A stretch of 64,000 nucleotides of DNA from Dehalogenimonas lykanthroporepellens BL-DC-9 (GTDB lineage: Bacteria > Chloroflexota > Dehalococcoidia > Dehalococcoidales > Dehalococcoidaceae), in the NCBI GenBank assembly GCA_000143165.1, contig CP002084.1, positions 372,001 through 436,000 of the forward strand, written 5' to 3'. The position numbers were made by a program, and so were the translations under genes. Below, one piece after another: positions 1 to 8,692 of the stretch; positions within the stretch are counted from its first letter, which is position 1, and every line of letters begins with the position of its first letter. The notes beneath the pieces are model-generated. The model did no database searches. It was not told the DNA's origin and worked only from the letters and a program-made list of their open reading frames with translations.

Positions 1-708
1 CTGCTGAATGGCAGTAAGCGGTTTATCACCAACGGCGGTGACGCTGAGTTGTACACGGTTATCGCCTGTACTGACCCGGGCAAAGGCGCTCGTGGTCTGT
101 CGGCCTTCATCGTAGAGAAAGGAATACCGGGTTTTACCTTCGGCCGCAAAGAGAAAAAAATGGGAATCAGGGCTTCATCCACCCGTGAGCTTTTGTTCAA
201 TGATTGTCTGGTGCCGGCAGAAAACCTGATCGGTCGCGAAGGTATGGGTTTTTTCCATACCATGAAACTGTTCGAAAAATCACGTCCGGGAATCGGCTCT
301 CAGGCTGTCGGCATCGCCCAGGGCGCCTTTGAGGCGGCCATCGACCATGCCCGGAACCGGGTGCAGTTCGGTGAGCCGGTTTTCAATTTTCAGGCGGTTC
401 AGCACATGCTGGCCAACATGGCCATGGATATCGAGGCCGCCCGGGCTCTGGTTTACGCCAGCGCCCGAACCATAGATTCCGGTTTGCAAAAAAGCGGCAA
501 TCTGGAATCGGCGATGAGCAAGGTTTACGCTTCGGACGTTTCCATGCGGGTAGCCACCGATGCCGTTCAGATTCTGGGTGGGGTCGGTTATATGCGGGAT
601 TATCCGGTAGAAAAGTTCATGCGGGATGCCAAAATAACTCAGATTTATGAAGGAACCAACCAGGTTCTGCGCAACATTATCGCCAGCGAATTACGAAAAA
701 AATACTAA
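1..708 (+). CDS. Acyl-CoA dehydrogenase, C-terminal part (5' end outside window)
   Basis: The frame is open from base 1 and gives 235 residues of a protein that would normally be about 380. It begins in the middle beta-domain (LNGSKRFITNGG) and contains the C-terminal helical domain. Near the end YEGTNQVLRN carries the Glu that is the catalytic base in short-chain/butyryl-type acyl-CoA dehydrogenases. The enzyme is an FAD-dependent alpha,beta-dehydrogenase of acyl-CoA esters that would pass electrons to an electron-transfer flavoprotein. The substrate cannot be told from this part. A strong terminator follows 20 bases after the stop, so this is the last gene of its transcript. Confidence 0.93.
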   Translation: MLNGSKRFITNGGDAELYTVIACTDPGKGARGLSAFIVEKGIPGFTFGRKEKKMGIRASSTRELLFNDCLVPAENLIGREGMGFFHTMKLFEKSRPGIGSQAVGIAQGAFEAAIDHARNRVQFGEPVFNFQAVQHMLANMAMDIEAARALVYASARTIDSGLQKSGNLESAMSKVYASDVSMRVATDAVQILGGVGYMRDYPVEKFMRDAKITQIYEGTNQVLRNIIASELRKKY

Positions 709-728
709 AACCTGGGTGGCAATGACAG

Positions 729-757
729 AGGGCCGGTTCATTACCGGCCCTTTATTT
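729..757. terminator. Rho-independent terminator between convergent genes
   Basis: An 8-bp stem (AGGGCCGG / CCGGCCCT) with a 7-base loop is followed by TTATTTT. It lies between the convergent acyl-CoA dehydrogenase and purF genes and could serve both strands. Confidence 0.85.
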
Positions 758-775
758 TAGGTTTTTACCGAGGAA

Positions 776-2260
776 TCAGTAGTTGACCGCTGGTACTTCC
801 TCGGCGTCAAAGGTGTCATCCAATCCCGAAGGTTTCTTTTTGCGGGAGGCCATGTTTTCCAGAGCCAGCTTGTCCATTTCCAGCTGAACGGGAACCGGGT
901 ATTCTCCGGTAAAACAGGCCAGACAGAAATGGTCTTTGGGAGCGCCGACGGCCCGAATCAACCCGTCTGTTGAAAGATAGCCCAGCGAATCAGCGCCGAT
1001 ATATTTGCTGATTTCCGGAACGGTCATCCGGGCGGCAATCAGTTCCCGGCGCGTGGCCATATCCACACCGAAGAAACAGGGATGACAGATGGGCGGGGCG
1101 CAGACCCGCATGTGAACTTCTTTGGCCCCGGCTTTTTTCAGCAGGCTGATTACCTTGGGGGTGGTGGTACCCCGGACGATGGAATCATCCACCAGCACCA
1201 CTCTTTTCCCTTCCAGAATGGATTTCAGGGGATTGAATTTTAACTTGACTCCCAGGTCGCGCATCCGCTGGGTCGGTTCGATGAAAGTACGGCCCATGTA
1301 ACGGTTCTTGATCAGACCTTCCGCCGGGGGAATGCCGCTTTCCAATGCATAACCGGCGCCGGCCGCGGTGGCCGAGTCAGGCACTCCGACTACCAGATCC
1401 GCTTCGACCGGGTGCTCCTTGGCCAGTTCAGCCCCCATGGCTTTACGGGCGGAATAAAGTAGCTGGTCATTCATGACGGAATCGGGACGGGCAAAATAAA
1501 TATATTCGAAAATACAGAGGGCTCGTCTACCGCAGTCTTCCTTGTAGCTTTCCAATCCATTGGCGTCAATTCGGATGATTTCCCCCGGTTCGATTTCCCG
1601 GACGAATTCGGCGCCGATATGCCCCAGGGCGCAGGTTTCCGAGGCTACCACCCAGCCGTCTCCGCCGATAGTGCCCAGGCACAGCGGCCGCACTCCCAGC
1701 GGATCACGCATGGCGTACAGAGAATCCTTGGTCAGGATGGTACCGGAATATGCGCCGTGAAGCCGGCCCATGGCATGACGGATACGTTCGGTCAGATCGG
1801 AATAGGGGGCGGCTATTATCAGGTTGGCGATTACTTCGGAGTCGGTAGTGGTATGGAATTCGTAACGGAGGTCTTCAAGTTCCCGGCGGAGCTCTTCGGC
1901 GTTGGTGATGTTGCCGTTATGAGCCAGTGCCATCCGATTGTCGCCCTCACCGACCAGAATCGGTTGCGCGTTGTGGGAACAGCTCGAACCTGAAGTGGAA
2001 TACCGGTTATGGCCGATGGCGATATGCCCCTTGAGCCTGTTGAGATCATTTTCGGTGAATACCTGGGACACCAAGCCCATTTTGGAGTGGAAATGGATGG
2101 TTTTGCCGTCGGCGGTGGCTATTCCGGAAGATTCCTGCCCCCGGTGTTGCAGAGCAAACAGGGCAATAAAAGAGATCCGGGAAACATCCTCATTGGGGGC
2201 GTATATGCCAAAGACACCGCATTCTTCGCGGGGTGATTCCGGTAGTAAAAGCCCTCTCAC
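776..2260 (-). CDS. purF: Amidophosphoribosyltransferase (glutamine PRPP amidotransferase)
   Basis: The 494-residue product catalyses the first committed step of purine synthesis: PRPP plus glutamine to phosphoribosylamine. The N-terminus has a short propeptide ending before Cys14 (EECGVFGIYAP), the Ntn-hydrolase nucleophile. The glutaminase domain (GHNRYSTSG) is followed by a phosphoribosyltransferase domain with the PRPP loop VVLVDDSIVRGTTT. Cys residues in ALCIFEY, RVCAPPICHPC and FCLACF match the Fe-S cluster ligands of the Bacillus-type enzyme, as expected in an anaerobe. The start is read as GTG at 2260. It stands alone; no other pur gene lies in the window. Confidence 0.96.
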   Translation of the reverse strand: MRGLLLPESPREECGVFGIYAPNEDVSRISFIALFALQHRGQESSGIATADGKTIHFHSKMGLVSQVFTENDLNRLKGHIAIGHNRYSTSGSSCSHNAQPILVGEGDNRMALAHNGNITNAEELRRELEDLRYEFHTTTDSEVIANLIIAAPYSDLTERIRHAMGRLHGAYSGTILTKDSLYAMRDPLGVRPLCLGTIGGDGWVVASETCALGHIGAEFVREIEPGEIIRIDANGLESYKEDCGRRALCIFEYIYFARPDSVMNDQLLYSARKAMGAELAKEHPVEADLVVGVPDSATAAGAGYALESGIPPAEGLIKNRYMGRTFIEPTQRMRDLGVKLKFNPLKSILEGKRVVLVDDSIVRGTTTPKVISLLKKAGAKEVHMRVCAPPICHPCFFGVDMATRRELIAARMTVPEISKYIGADSLGYLSTDGLIRAVGAPKDHFCLACFTGEYPVPVQLEMDKLALENMASRKKKPSGLDDTFDAEEVPAVNY

Positions 2261-2432
2261 TTCATAAATTATACGGGCTTAAGCCTGACGGGTCAATCAG
2301 CTGTCGTTTTACCGTCTTGGACGGTACGAGGGAACTTGTAATTGAAAGGTGATTGATAATCCTGCCGCTTTTTCATAATACTGTCACCGCTGTAAGAGAT
2401 AACCTCAATATTGGGGATGTGCAGATTGTCCT

Positions 2433-2567
2433 GGCAAAATCCTGTCCACCATGGTCGGTTTCGGCTCTCTGATGTTCGGCGAAGCCGTCCCGATGCGCCA
2501 AATGGGAATGTTCGTTACTTCCGGTATCGGCTATGCCGGACTGCTATCCACCTTTTCCTTTCGGTAG
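2433..2567 (+). pseudogene. RND/MMPL-type transporter remnant
   Basis: One frame reads as a stretch typical of the C-terminal membrane domain of RND/MMPL exporters (STMVGFGSLMF, then MRQMGMFVTSGIGYAGLL) and stops at 2567. An adjacent frame continues with hydrophobic residues (FLSVVLADF), which suggests a frameshift. No start codon with a ribosome site and no upstream domains are present. The rest of 2261-2688 shows nothing coding. This is a decayed C-terminal fragment; the family call rests on the pattern alone. Confidence 0.5.
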
Positions 2568-2688
2568 TACTGGCGGACTTTCGTCTGTCAGCAGGTCCCG
2601 ATCCGTCCGGCTCGAAGGCCATAGTGAATACTTCATCTGGGCTGGTCGCCGTTGCCGGCTGGTGACCGTCGGCGTTGCTATCGTAAGA

Positions 2689-2718
2689 TTGAAACCAGAG
2701 GCCTTAAACGGCTATAAT
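2689..2718 (+). promoter_or_regulatory. Promoter for the tRNA-His/tRNA-Arg pair
   Basis: TTGAAA and TATAAT are separated by 18 bases; the -10 box ends 12 bases before the mature tRNA-His 5' end. Confidence 0.65.
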
Positions 2719-2730
2719 CATTCTCTGCGC

Positions 2731-2807
2731 GGTGGGTATAGCCGAGTGGTTAAGGCGTCAGGTTGTGGCCCTGAAGATCGTGGGTTCGATCCCCACTACC
2801 CACCCCA
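2731..2807 (+). tRNA. tRNA-His (GTG)
   Basis: The cloverleaf folds with acceptor GTGGGTA/TACCCAC, the extra G-1 at 2731 that pairs with C73 (a tRNA-His signature), anticodon GTG in loop TTGTGGC, and an encoded CCA at 2805-2807. Confidence 0.95.
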
Positions 2808-2819
2808 TCCAGCTTCCCC

Positions 2820-2895
2820 GCGCCTGTAGCTCAGTGGATAGAGCATTGGTCTTCGGAACCAAGGGTCGTGGGTTCGAATCCCTCCAGGCGCGCCA
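2820..2895 (+). tRNA. tRNA-Arg (TCG)
   Basis: Acceptor GCGCCTG/CAGGCGC, anticodon stem TTGGT/ACCAA with loop CTTCGGA (anticodon TCG), T-loop TTCGAAT, discriminator G and encoded CCA. It lies 12 bases after tRNA-His and is probably co-transcribed with it. Confidence 0.95.
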
Positions 2896-3077
2896 AACTC
2901 CAAATATTTTGACAAGGAATATCAGAGACTCCCTGTCAATCGTAACTTTCAGTACCACTGGCGACACCAAGTTGTTCTTCCTGGAGTCAGGAATGAATGA
3001 CAGCGTGCTGCTGCCCCTTTGAATTCTCTGCCTGAGGCGTGTCCGGACTTCTGTTCATAATCGGCGAATTGATTTCT

Positions 3078-3106
3078 TTGACCACGCAATCCTTCAAGGA
3101 TATAAT
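3078..3106 (+). promoter_or_regulatory. Sigma-70-type promoter for the radical SAM gene
   Basis: TTGACC, 17 bases, TATAAT; the -10 box lies 38 bases upstream of the ATG at 3145. Bases 2896-3077 hold nothing recognisable. Confidence 0.75.
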
Positions 3107-3144
3107 CGGAAAACATCCGATAGAACTTATTGATTGGGGAAGAT

Positions 3145-4422
3145 ATGAACCTGGTACTGGCACGGGCCTGCACCAACTCCTGCCCTTACTGCTTCGAGTC
3201 CGGAGAACGTGAAAAGGGCAAAGACAATCTGATATCGATGGAAAACGTGACCAAGCTGGCTTTGTGGGCGCGGCAGACCAACCTGCCGTATCTTTCATTG
3301 CTGGGGGGTGAACCTTTCCTGCATCCGGAGCTGGCCGCTATCGTGACTTTGTTTCGACGTACCAGCCCGGGTACCGGTTTGCGCATACTGACCGGCGGCA
3401 TCTTCAAGAACCGGTTGCTGGAAAACATCGATCCGGAAGATGCCGGTATCATTTTCAACGTCAACGAACCGCGGGATTATCGAAATCCCAAGCATTACAA
3501 CAAGGTGTTGAACAATGTAGAAGCCGCCATTCGCCGGGGATTCCGTGTCATCCTGGGATTCAACGTCTGGCGGCCTGACTTTGATCCGAAGTTCATGCCG
3601 GAGCTGGCGCGTCGGTTTGGGCGCTCCAATTTCCGATGGACGATGGCCAATCCACAGCGTGGCTTTCCGTCGACGGTAGTCACTCCGGAGCTCTTCCGGC
3701 AAACCGCCGACCGGTGTTTCGAGATGTTGCAGGAAGCCGCCGCTCTGGAAATCGAGGCTTTGCTGGATTGCCCCCTGCCGTTGTGTTATTTTACCGATGA
3801 CCAGCTGTCCTGGATTACCCAGTATCATTCGGGTATGGCTTCCCGTCTGGGCGTCTGTGAGCCGGTCATGGATGTCACTCCTGAATTGGAAGCGGTTCGT
3901 TGTTTCGCCCTGTCCAAAACTCCTCGGGTCAAGGTCACCGATTTCGGCAGTGAGCAGGAGATGTGTGACTGGTTTCGGTTGAATACCGACTATCAGTTGT
4001 TGAATTCCGGGGTCTTTCCTCATTGCGCTGAGTGTGAACATTTTCGAAAAGGGCGGTGTTATGGCGGGTGTCTGGCCTGGCACCAGGATGAAATTCGGGA
4101 AGACGCCGAACCCCCCGGCACCGCTTTGGCTTTGGAGTTGCAGGAATTACTTGATGCCGGCAACCCTGAAGAAGTAATTAGCCGCTACGAATCCGCCGGA
4201 TTCTGGGCCCGTACAGTGGTGCCGATGATTGTCGCCGCCATGGCGGCGGCTCAATTGGAGAAGTGGAACCTGGTGGTCAGATATGCTTCCGCGGCCCACG
4301 ACCAGACTGAGGAACCGGACGTCAAGCGGGTGGCGGCTCAATTGCTGGCCAGGGTTCCTGCCGGTAAATTCAGCGATGATCAAATCGACGGCAAATCACC
4401 GCGGTTTGTCGCCTGTCAGTGA
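3145..4422 (+). CDS. Radical SAM protein of unknown substrate
   Basis: The 425-residue product has the radical SAM [4Fe-4S] motif C-x3-C-x2-C at residues 9-16 (CTNSCPYC) and the GGEP motif (LLGGEPFLHPE) near residue 60. A C-terminal Cys cluster (HCAECEHF, then CYGGC) resembles a SPASM/Twitch-type auxiliary cluster region. The last 100 residues are helical and repeat-like without a recognised domain. The ATG at 3145 is preferred over a TTG at 3130, because GGGGAA lies just before the ATG and the family motif then starts at the usual position. It has its own promoter and is followed 63 bases later by an ABC exporter, so the two may be linked. No peptide precursor is visible nearby. Confidence 0.8.
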   Translation: MNLVLARACTNSCPYCFESGEREKGKDNLISMENVTKLALWARQTNLPYLSLLGGEPFLHPELAAIVTLFRRTSPGTGLRILTGGIFKNRLLENIDPEDAGIIFNVNEPRDYRNPKHYNKVLNNVEAAIRRGFRVILGFNVWRPDFDPKFMPELARRFGRSNFRWTMANPQRGFPSTVVTPELFRQTADRCFEMLQEAAALEIEALLDCPLPLCYFTDDQLSWITQYHSGMASRLGVCEPVMDVTPELEAVRCFALSKTPRVKVTDFGSEQEMCDWFRLNTDYQLLNSGVFPHCAECEHFRKGRCYGGCLAWHQDEIREDAEPPGTALALELQELLDAGNPEEVISRYESAGFWARTVVPMIVAAMAAAQLEKWNLVVRYASAAHDQTEEPDVKRVAAQLLARVPAGKFSDDQIDGKSPRFVACQ

Positions 4423-4485
4423 CAGGAGGACGGTTGGGCTTGATGATCGATAATTACCCAGTCGGACAGGAGTAGGTACCTTTCT

Positions 4486-6426
4486 ATGTCTATGGGGCAT
4501 GGTTTTCCTTTTTTTTATGCCAATATCGAAGGTAAAGCCCGGATAACCCAGGGCCTGATTCGGCGCATCATGGGCTATGCGCGCCCTTATCTGAAATGGA
4601 TTGTGGTCATGATTATCGTGACCCTGGCCGTTACCGGACTCTCGCTTCTGACGCCGCTGATTCTGCGTGATCTCATAGATGTCACCATTCCTGCAGCTGA
4701 CCTGGGCCGTCTTGGCTGGCTCATCGGAGCCTTGATACTGGTGCCTATCGCCACCAGCGCCCTGAATGTTGTTCAGCGTTGGCTGAATGCCAAAGTAGGT
4801 GAGGGTGTAGTATACGATTTACGGGTGGCCCTGTTCGGCCATCTTCAGCGGATGTCGCTGGCCTTTTTCACCAACACCAAGGTCGGTGAGTTGATGAGCC
4901 GGCTCAACAATGATGTGGTCGGCGCCCAGAACGCTATCAGCAACACCTTTGTCAGTATCTTCTCCAGTCTGGTTCAGACCACGGTGCTTTTGTCCGTCAT
5001 GATGGTGCTGGAATGGCGGCTGACACTGGTGGCCGTAGTCGTTCTGCCGTTCTTTCTGGTTGCCGGCAGAAAACTGGGTCGAAGACTTCAGGCCATCGCC
5101 CGTGAGCAGATGGACCTGAACGCCCGGATGAACGCGGTAATGCATGAACTGTTGAATATCTCCGGAGCCTTGCTGGTCAAGCTCTTCGGTCGGACTTCGG
5201 TCGAGGACCGACGCTTCGAGGAGCGGGCCGCCTCCGTGCGTGACGCTGGTATCCGGCGGGCGGTGACCGGCATGATATTCTTTGTCAGTATCGGTCTGTT
5301 GTCAGCACTCGGCATAGCTCTGGTGTACGGCGTCGGCAGTTACCTGGTTATACAGGGGTCACTGACCGTCGGTACCATTGTCGCCCTGGCCGCCTATCTG
5401 GGGTCGCTGTATACCGCTCTTCAAACCCTGACCAATGCCCCGGTGGATTTCGCAACCTCCATGGTCAGCTTCGAGCGGGTATTCGAGGTGCTGGACCTGC
5501 CCCATGAAATACAGGAAAAGCCGCAAGCCAGGATACTTGGGGATGTTCACGGCGCTCTGACCTTCGACAACGTCAGTTTCCGGTATCAGATAAACGAAAA
5601 AGCCCTGCTTTCCGATGTCAGGCGGGTAGGTGACATGCAGAACGTCGATGCGGTTCTGTCCAACGGTAGCCGAATGTTGAAACCCGTCCCCGTTACCGAT
5701 GGGAAAGCCGCTGAAAACAGTCAGGCTCGTGACTGGGTACTGGAAAACATTTCTTTTACTGCTGAGCCCGGGCACCTGGTTGCCCTCGTCGGGCCTTCTG
5801 GTGCCGGCAAAACCACCATGACTTATCTTATTCCCCGGCTTTATGATCCTGTCGCCGGTCGCATTCTGCTGGATGGAACCGATATTCGGGAGGTGAACCT
5901 CACTTCCCTGACCGAGCAGATCGGCATGGTAACCCAGGAAACCTATTTGTTCCACGATTCCATACAGGTCAATCTGTTATACGCCCGGCCGGACGCCACC
6001 CAGGAACAGATCGAGGCCGCCGCCCGCGCCGCCAATATTCATGACTTCATCATGGGCTTGCCGGCAGGCTACGACGCTGTCGTCGGTGAACGGGGCTATC
6101 GTCTGTCGGGTGGGGAAAAACAACGTCTGGCTCTGGCCAGGGTCATCTTGAAAGACCCCCGCATTCTGGTTTTGGACGAAGCTACCAGTTCGCTGGATTC
6201 TCAGTCGGAAGCCCTTATCCAGGAAGCGCTGAAACGGGTTATGGCTGGACGTACCAGCATCGTGATAGCTCACCGTCTGTCGACGGTTCTGGCGGCTGAC
6301 CAGATACTGGTAATCGACAAGGGGCGAATTGTCGAACGTGGCACTCATTCGGTACTTCTGGAAAAACAGGGACTGTATGCGGCTCTCTATGAAACTCAGT
6401 TCCGACGACGGCCGGTTGAGGAATGA
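4486..6426 (+). CDS. ABC exporter, fused permease and ATPase (MsbA/LmrA-like)
   Basis: The 646-residue half-transporter has about six membrane helices in residues 35-320, followed by a nucleotide-binding domain. Walker A is GPSGAGKTT from residue 436, the signature LSGGEKQR from residue 540, and Walker B ILVLDEA around 565. It would work as a homodimer in the cytoplasmic membrane; the substrate (lipid, drug or peptide) is unknown. Oddity: some 50 residues (about 368-417) separate the first NBD strand (VSFRY) from LENISF, where typical exporters have only a few. A weak AGGAG lies 13 bases before the ATG. Its position after a radical SAM gene leaves export of a modified product possible, but nothing proves it. 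Confidence 0.9.
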   Translation: MSMGHGFPFFYANIEGKARITQGLIRRIMGYARPYLKWIVVMIIVTLAVTGLSLLTPLILRDLIDVTIPAADLGRLGWLIGALILVPIATSALNVVQRWLNAKVGEGVVYDLRVALFGHLQRMSLAFFTNTKVGELMSRLNNDVVGAQNAISNTFVSIFSSLVQTTVLLSVMMVLEWRLTLVAVVVLPFFLVAGRKLGRRLQAIAREQMDLNARMNAVMHELLNISGALLVKLFGRTSVEDRRFEERAASVRDAGIRRAVTGMIFFVSIGLLSALGIALVYGVGSYLVIQGSLTVGTIVALAAYLGSLYTALQTLTNAPVDFATSMVSFERVFEVLDLPHEIQEKPQARILGDVHGALTFDNVSFRYQINEKALLSDVRRVGDMQNVDAVLSNGSRMLKPVPVTDGKAAENSQARDWVLENISFTAEPGHLVALVGPSGAGKTTMTYLIPRLYDPVAGRILLDGTDIREVNLTSLTEQIGMVTQETYLFHDSIQVNLLYARPDATQEQIEAAARAANIHDFIMGLPAGYDAVVGERGYRLSGGEKQRLALARVILKDPRILVLDEATSSLDSQSEALIQEALKRVMAGRTSIVIAHRLSTVLAADQILVIDKGRIVERGTHSVLLEKQGLYAALYETQFRRRPVEE

Positions 6427-6563
6427 TTCTCCAGCCGGCCATATCCGGTGCCTCACTGAGACGAATTGACCGGGGCGCTGGCCGAACTGGAAGTCGACGA
6501 GGACAGCGGTACTTGTAAAGTCCGGGTCTTCGCGGAATAAGCTTAATTCCCTCGATGCCTCTG

Positions 6564-6600
6564 ACGGCGGAAAGTCTTGAAATTTTCCGCCGTTTTTTTT
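6564..6600 (+). terminator. Rho-independent terminator
   Basis: The stem ACGGCGGAAA / TTTCCGCCGT is followed by eight T. It ends the transcript of the ABC exporter region. Confidence 0.9.
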
Positions 6601-6844
6601 ATAGACAGCGGCATCCCGCTTATTGTACACTTTGCCCATTCAAAAACTTACAATAGGAGGGACAATGTTGAAAAGGAAGTTGACCGTTCTGCTTCTGGCG
6701 CTTTCCCTGGTCGTCGCCGTGGCCTTGCCCGGTTGTACCAGTGACAGCGAAGACCCGGACCCGACCAATACTGTAACCAAGATCAGAGTAGCTACCGACG
6801 CTACCTGGCAGCCTTTTGAGTATGTCGATACCACAAACAATAAA

Positions 6845-8035
6845 GGAATCTCTGAACAAGTCACGTTTGATGAGGTATAATTAGTCATCCATAAACGAAG
6901 GATGGCGAAGTTAATGAAGACCTTGTCATTTGCCAGTCTGGCTTATGCTAACAAAAAGAAACAGACGCGACGGGAAGTATTCCTTCAGGAAATGGATCGG
7001 GTAATTCCCTGGAAAGAACTACTGGAAATCATAGTTGAGTATTACCCCAAAGCCGGTAATGGTCGACATCCAATGCCGCTGGAGCGCATGCTACGGATAT
7101 ATTTCATGCAACAGTGGTACGGTTTATCGGATCCGGCGATGGAAGACGCGCTTTACGATATAGAATCGATGAGACGATTTGCCGGAATCGATATCCAATC
7201 TGACCCTGTACCGGATGAAAGTACTATACTGCATTTTCGTCATCTGCTGGAGAAGCACAATCTGACCATGGCGTTATTTGAAAAGACAAGGAATTATCTT
7301 TCAGACAAAGGTTTATTGTTAAAAGAAGGGACAATAGTCGACGCTACGATAATCAATGCGCCATCTTCGACCAAAAACCGGGATAAGGCCCGAGACCCAC
7401 AGATGCGACAGACCAAAAAGGGGAATCAGTGGTATTTTGGCATGAAGGCTCATATAGGCGCAGACACCGGCAAGGGACTGGCGCATACGATAGTGGTGAC
7501 CGATGCCTCAGTTCATGATTCACAGGTCATGGATAAGTTACTGCACGGAGAGGAAAAGGCGGTCTATGGAGATAAAGCCTATACCAGTGAGGAAAGGCAA
7601 AGACGTTACGAATCCCGAGGCATTGATTGGCGGGTAAAACGCAAAGCCAGCCGGCACTATCAACTGACACCGGAAGACGCCGAGTTTAACCGAAGACAAG
7701 GCAAAGTTCGAGCCAAGGGTGAGCATGCGTTTCTGGTGGTCAAGCATCTATGGCGATACCGGAAGGTCAAATACAAAGGCCTCCACAAGAATATGGTGCA
7801 GGTCTTCAGCCTGTTCACGCTGGCTAATTTATATCTGGTACGCCGGGAATTAAGCATGATGGCAACCTGAAGGGTGAATTGCGCCCAATAACCGGAAAAC
7901 CGCTCCTTCAGGGTGGAGCAAACCGGATAAAGGCCGGTGTAACCTGCCAAAAACACTGCGGTTTCGCTTCGTGGGCGCAAGATATCACCAACAATATCAC
8001 CGAAACTTTACAACTATGTGTTTTTCAGAGGTTCC
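6845..8035 (+). mobile_element. IS5-family insertion sequence, 1191 bp
   Basis: The ends are imperfect inverted repeats: GGAATCTCTGAA on the left and GGAACCTCTGAA (reverse complement) on the right. The 4-bp target duplication TAAA lies at 6841-6844 and 8036-8039. One transposase gene occupies most of the element. The intact duplication and restored host frame point to a recent, simple insertion. Confidence 0.93.
6902..7870 (+). CDS. IS5-family transposase
   Basis: The 322-residue product has the N-terminal domain of IS5-type transposases (MPLERMLRIYFMQQWYGLSD) and a DDE catalytic core: Asp in GTIVDATIINAP, Asp in VYGDKAYTS, and Glu late in KGEHAFLVVKH with the downstream YRKVKYKGL. It appears full length and undamaged, so the element may still move. 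Confidence 0.94.
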   Translation: MAKLMKTLSFASLAYANKKKQTRREVFLQEMDRVIPWKELLEIIVEYYPKAGNGRHPMPLERMLRIYFMQQWYGLSDPAMEDALYDIESMRRFAGIDIQSDPVPDESTILHFRHLLEKHNLTMALFEKTRNYLSDKGLLLKEGTIVDATIINAPSSTKNRDKARDPQMRQTKKGNQWYFGMKAHIGADTGKGLAHTIVVTDASVHDSQVMDKLLHGEEKAVYGDKAYTSEERQRRYESRGIDWRVKRKASRHYQLTPEDAEFNRRQGKVRAKGEHAFLVVKHLWRYRKVKYKGLHKNMVQVFSLFTLANLYLVRRELSMMAT

Positions 8036-8647
8036 TAAAATTGTAGGGTTCGACATCGACCTGATGAACGCCATCGCCGAAAAGGCCGGTCTTGAAGTAG
8101 AGTTCGTCAATGTCGAGTGGGACCCCTTGCTGGCCGGTGTAGCTCAGGGTACCTACGACGCGGCTATTTCTTCTATTACCATAAAACCCGATCGCCTGGA
8201 AGCGATGAATTTCTCTGACCCGTACTTCGTGGCCGGCCAGATTATCGTTGTTAGAAGCTCGAATACTACCATAAACAGCTCCGATGATCTTGTCGGTAAA
8301 AATGTTGGGGTGCAATCTGGCACCACCGGAGATGATGAGGTTTCCGCAATCAATGGTGTTACTCGGACTCCTTTCGATGAAATAGGTCTGGCTTTCGTGG
8401 CTCTTAGAAACAACCAGATTGACGCCGTCGTCTGCGATACTCCGGTCGCCCAGGGTTACGTCAGCAAGTACAGCACTGAATTGAAAACAGTCGGCGAAGT
8501 TCTGACAACCGAGGAATACGGTATCGCGTTACCCAAGAGCAAGACCGACCTGCTGGCCAAGATCAATCAGGGATTGGCGGCTGTGAAAGCCGAAGGCTTG
8601 ATTGAGGAACTCGTCCAGAAGTGGCTGGTTGAATAAACAAGACATGA

Positions 8648-8682
8648 TGATAGGGGGGGGCTTGAAAAAGCCCCCCCTATCA
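8648..8682 (+). other. Intercistronic hairpin between binding protein and permease genes
   Basis: TGATAGGGGGGGGC pairs with GCCCCCCCTATCA across an 8-base loop, with one bulged G. No U-run follows, so it is more likely an mRNA-stabilising or attenuating element than a full terminator. Such hairpins commonly set high binding-protein to permease ratios. Confidence 0.75.
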
Positions 8683-8692
8683 GGTTTTCAAG

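Larger units (their letters stand above)
6665..8636 (+). pseudogene. Polar amino acid ABC transporter substrate-binding lipoprotein, split by an IS
   Basis: Residues 1-60 are encoded at 6665-6844. They carry a lipoprotein signal peptide (MLKRKLTVLLLAL..., lipobox ending in LPGC) and the start of an SBP_bac_3 domain (RVATDATWQPFEYV). The rest of the domain continues at 8040-8636 (VGFDIDLMNAIAEKAG). Removing bases 6845-8039 restores a 258-residue protein in frame. AGGAGGG precedes the ATG. As it stands, the first half stops inside the IS. The second half can be read in frame from a GTG at 7971 within the IS, but it would lack the signal peptide. Permease and ATPase genes follow, so the importer has lost its receptor unless another copy exists. 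Confidence 0.93.

Noticed and set aside
6465-6540. Short frame LTGALAELEVDEDSG... with a stop, possible C-terminal gene remnant
   Set aside because: Only 24 residues, no recognisable family, no upstream part; too little to annotate.
7971-8636. Treating the second half of the split binding protein as a separate gene
   Set aside because: The GTG start lies in the IS and the product lacks a signal peptide; the frame joins exactly to the first half.
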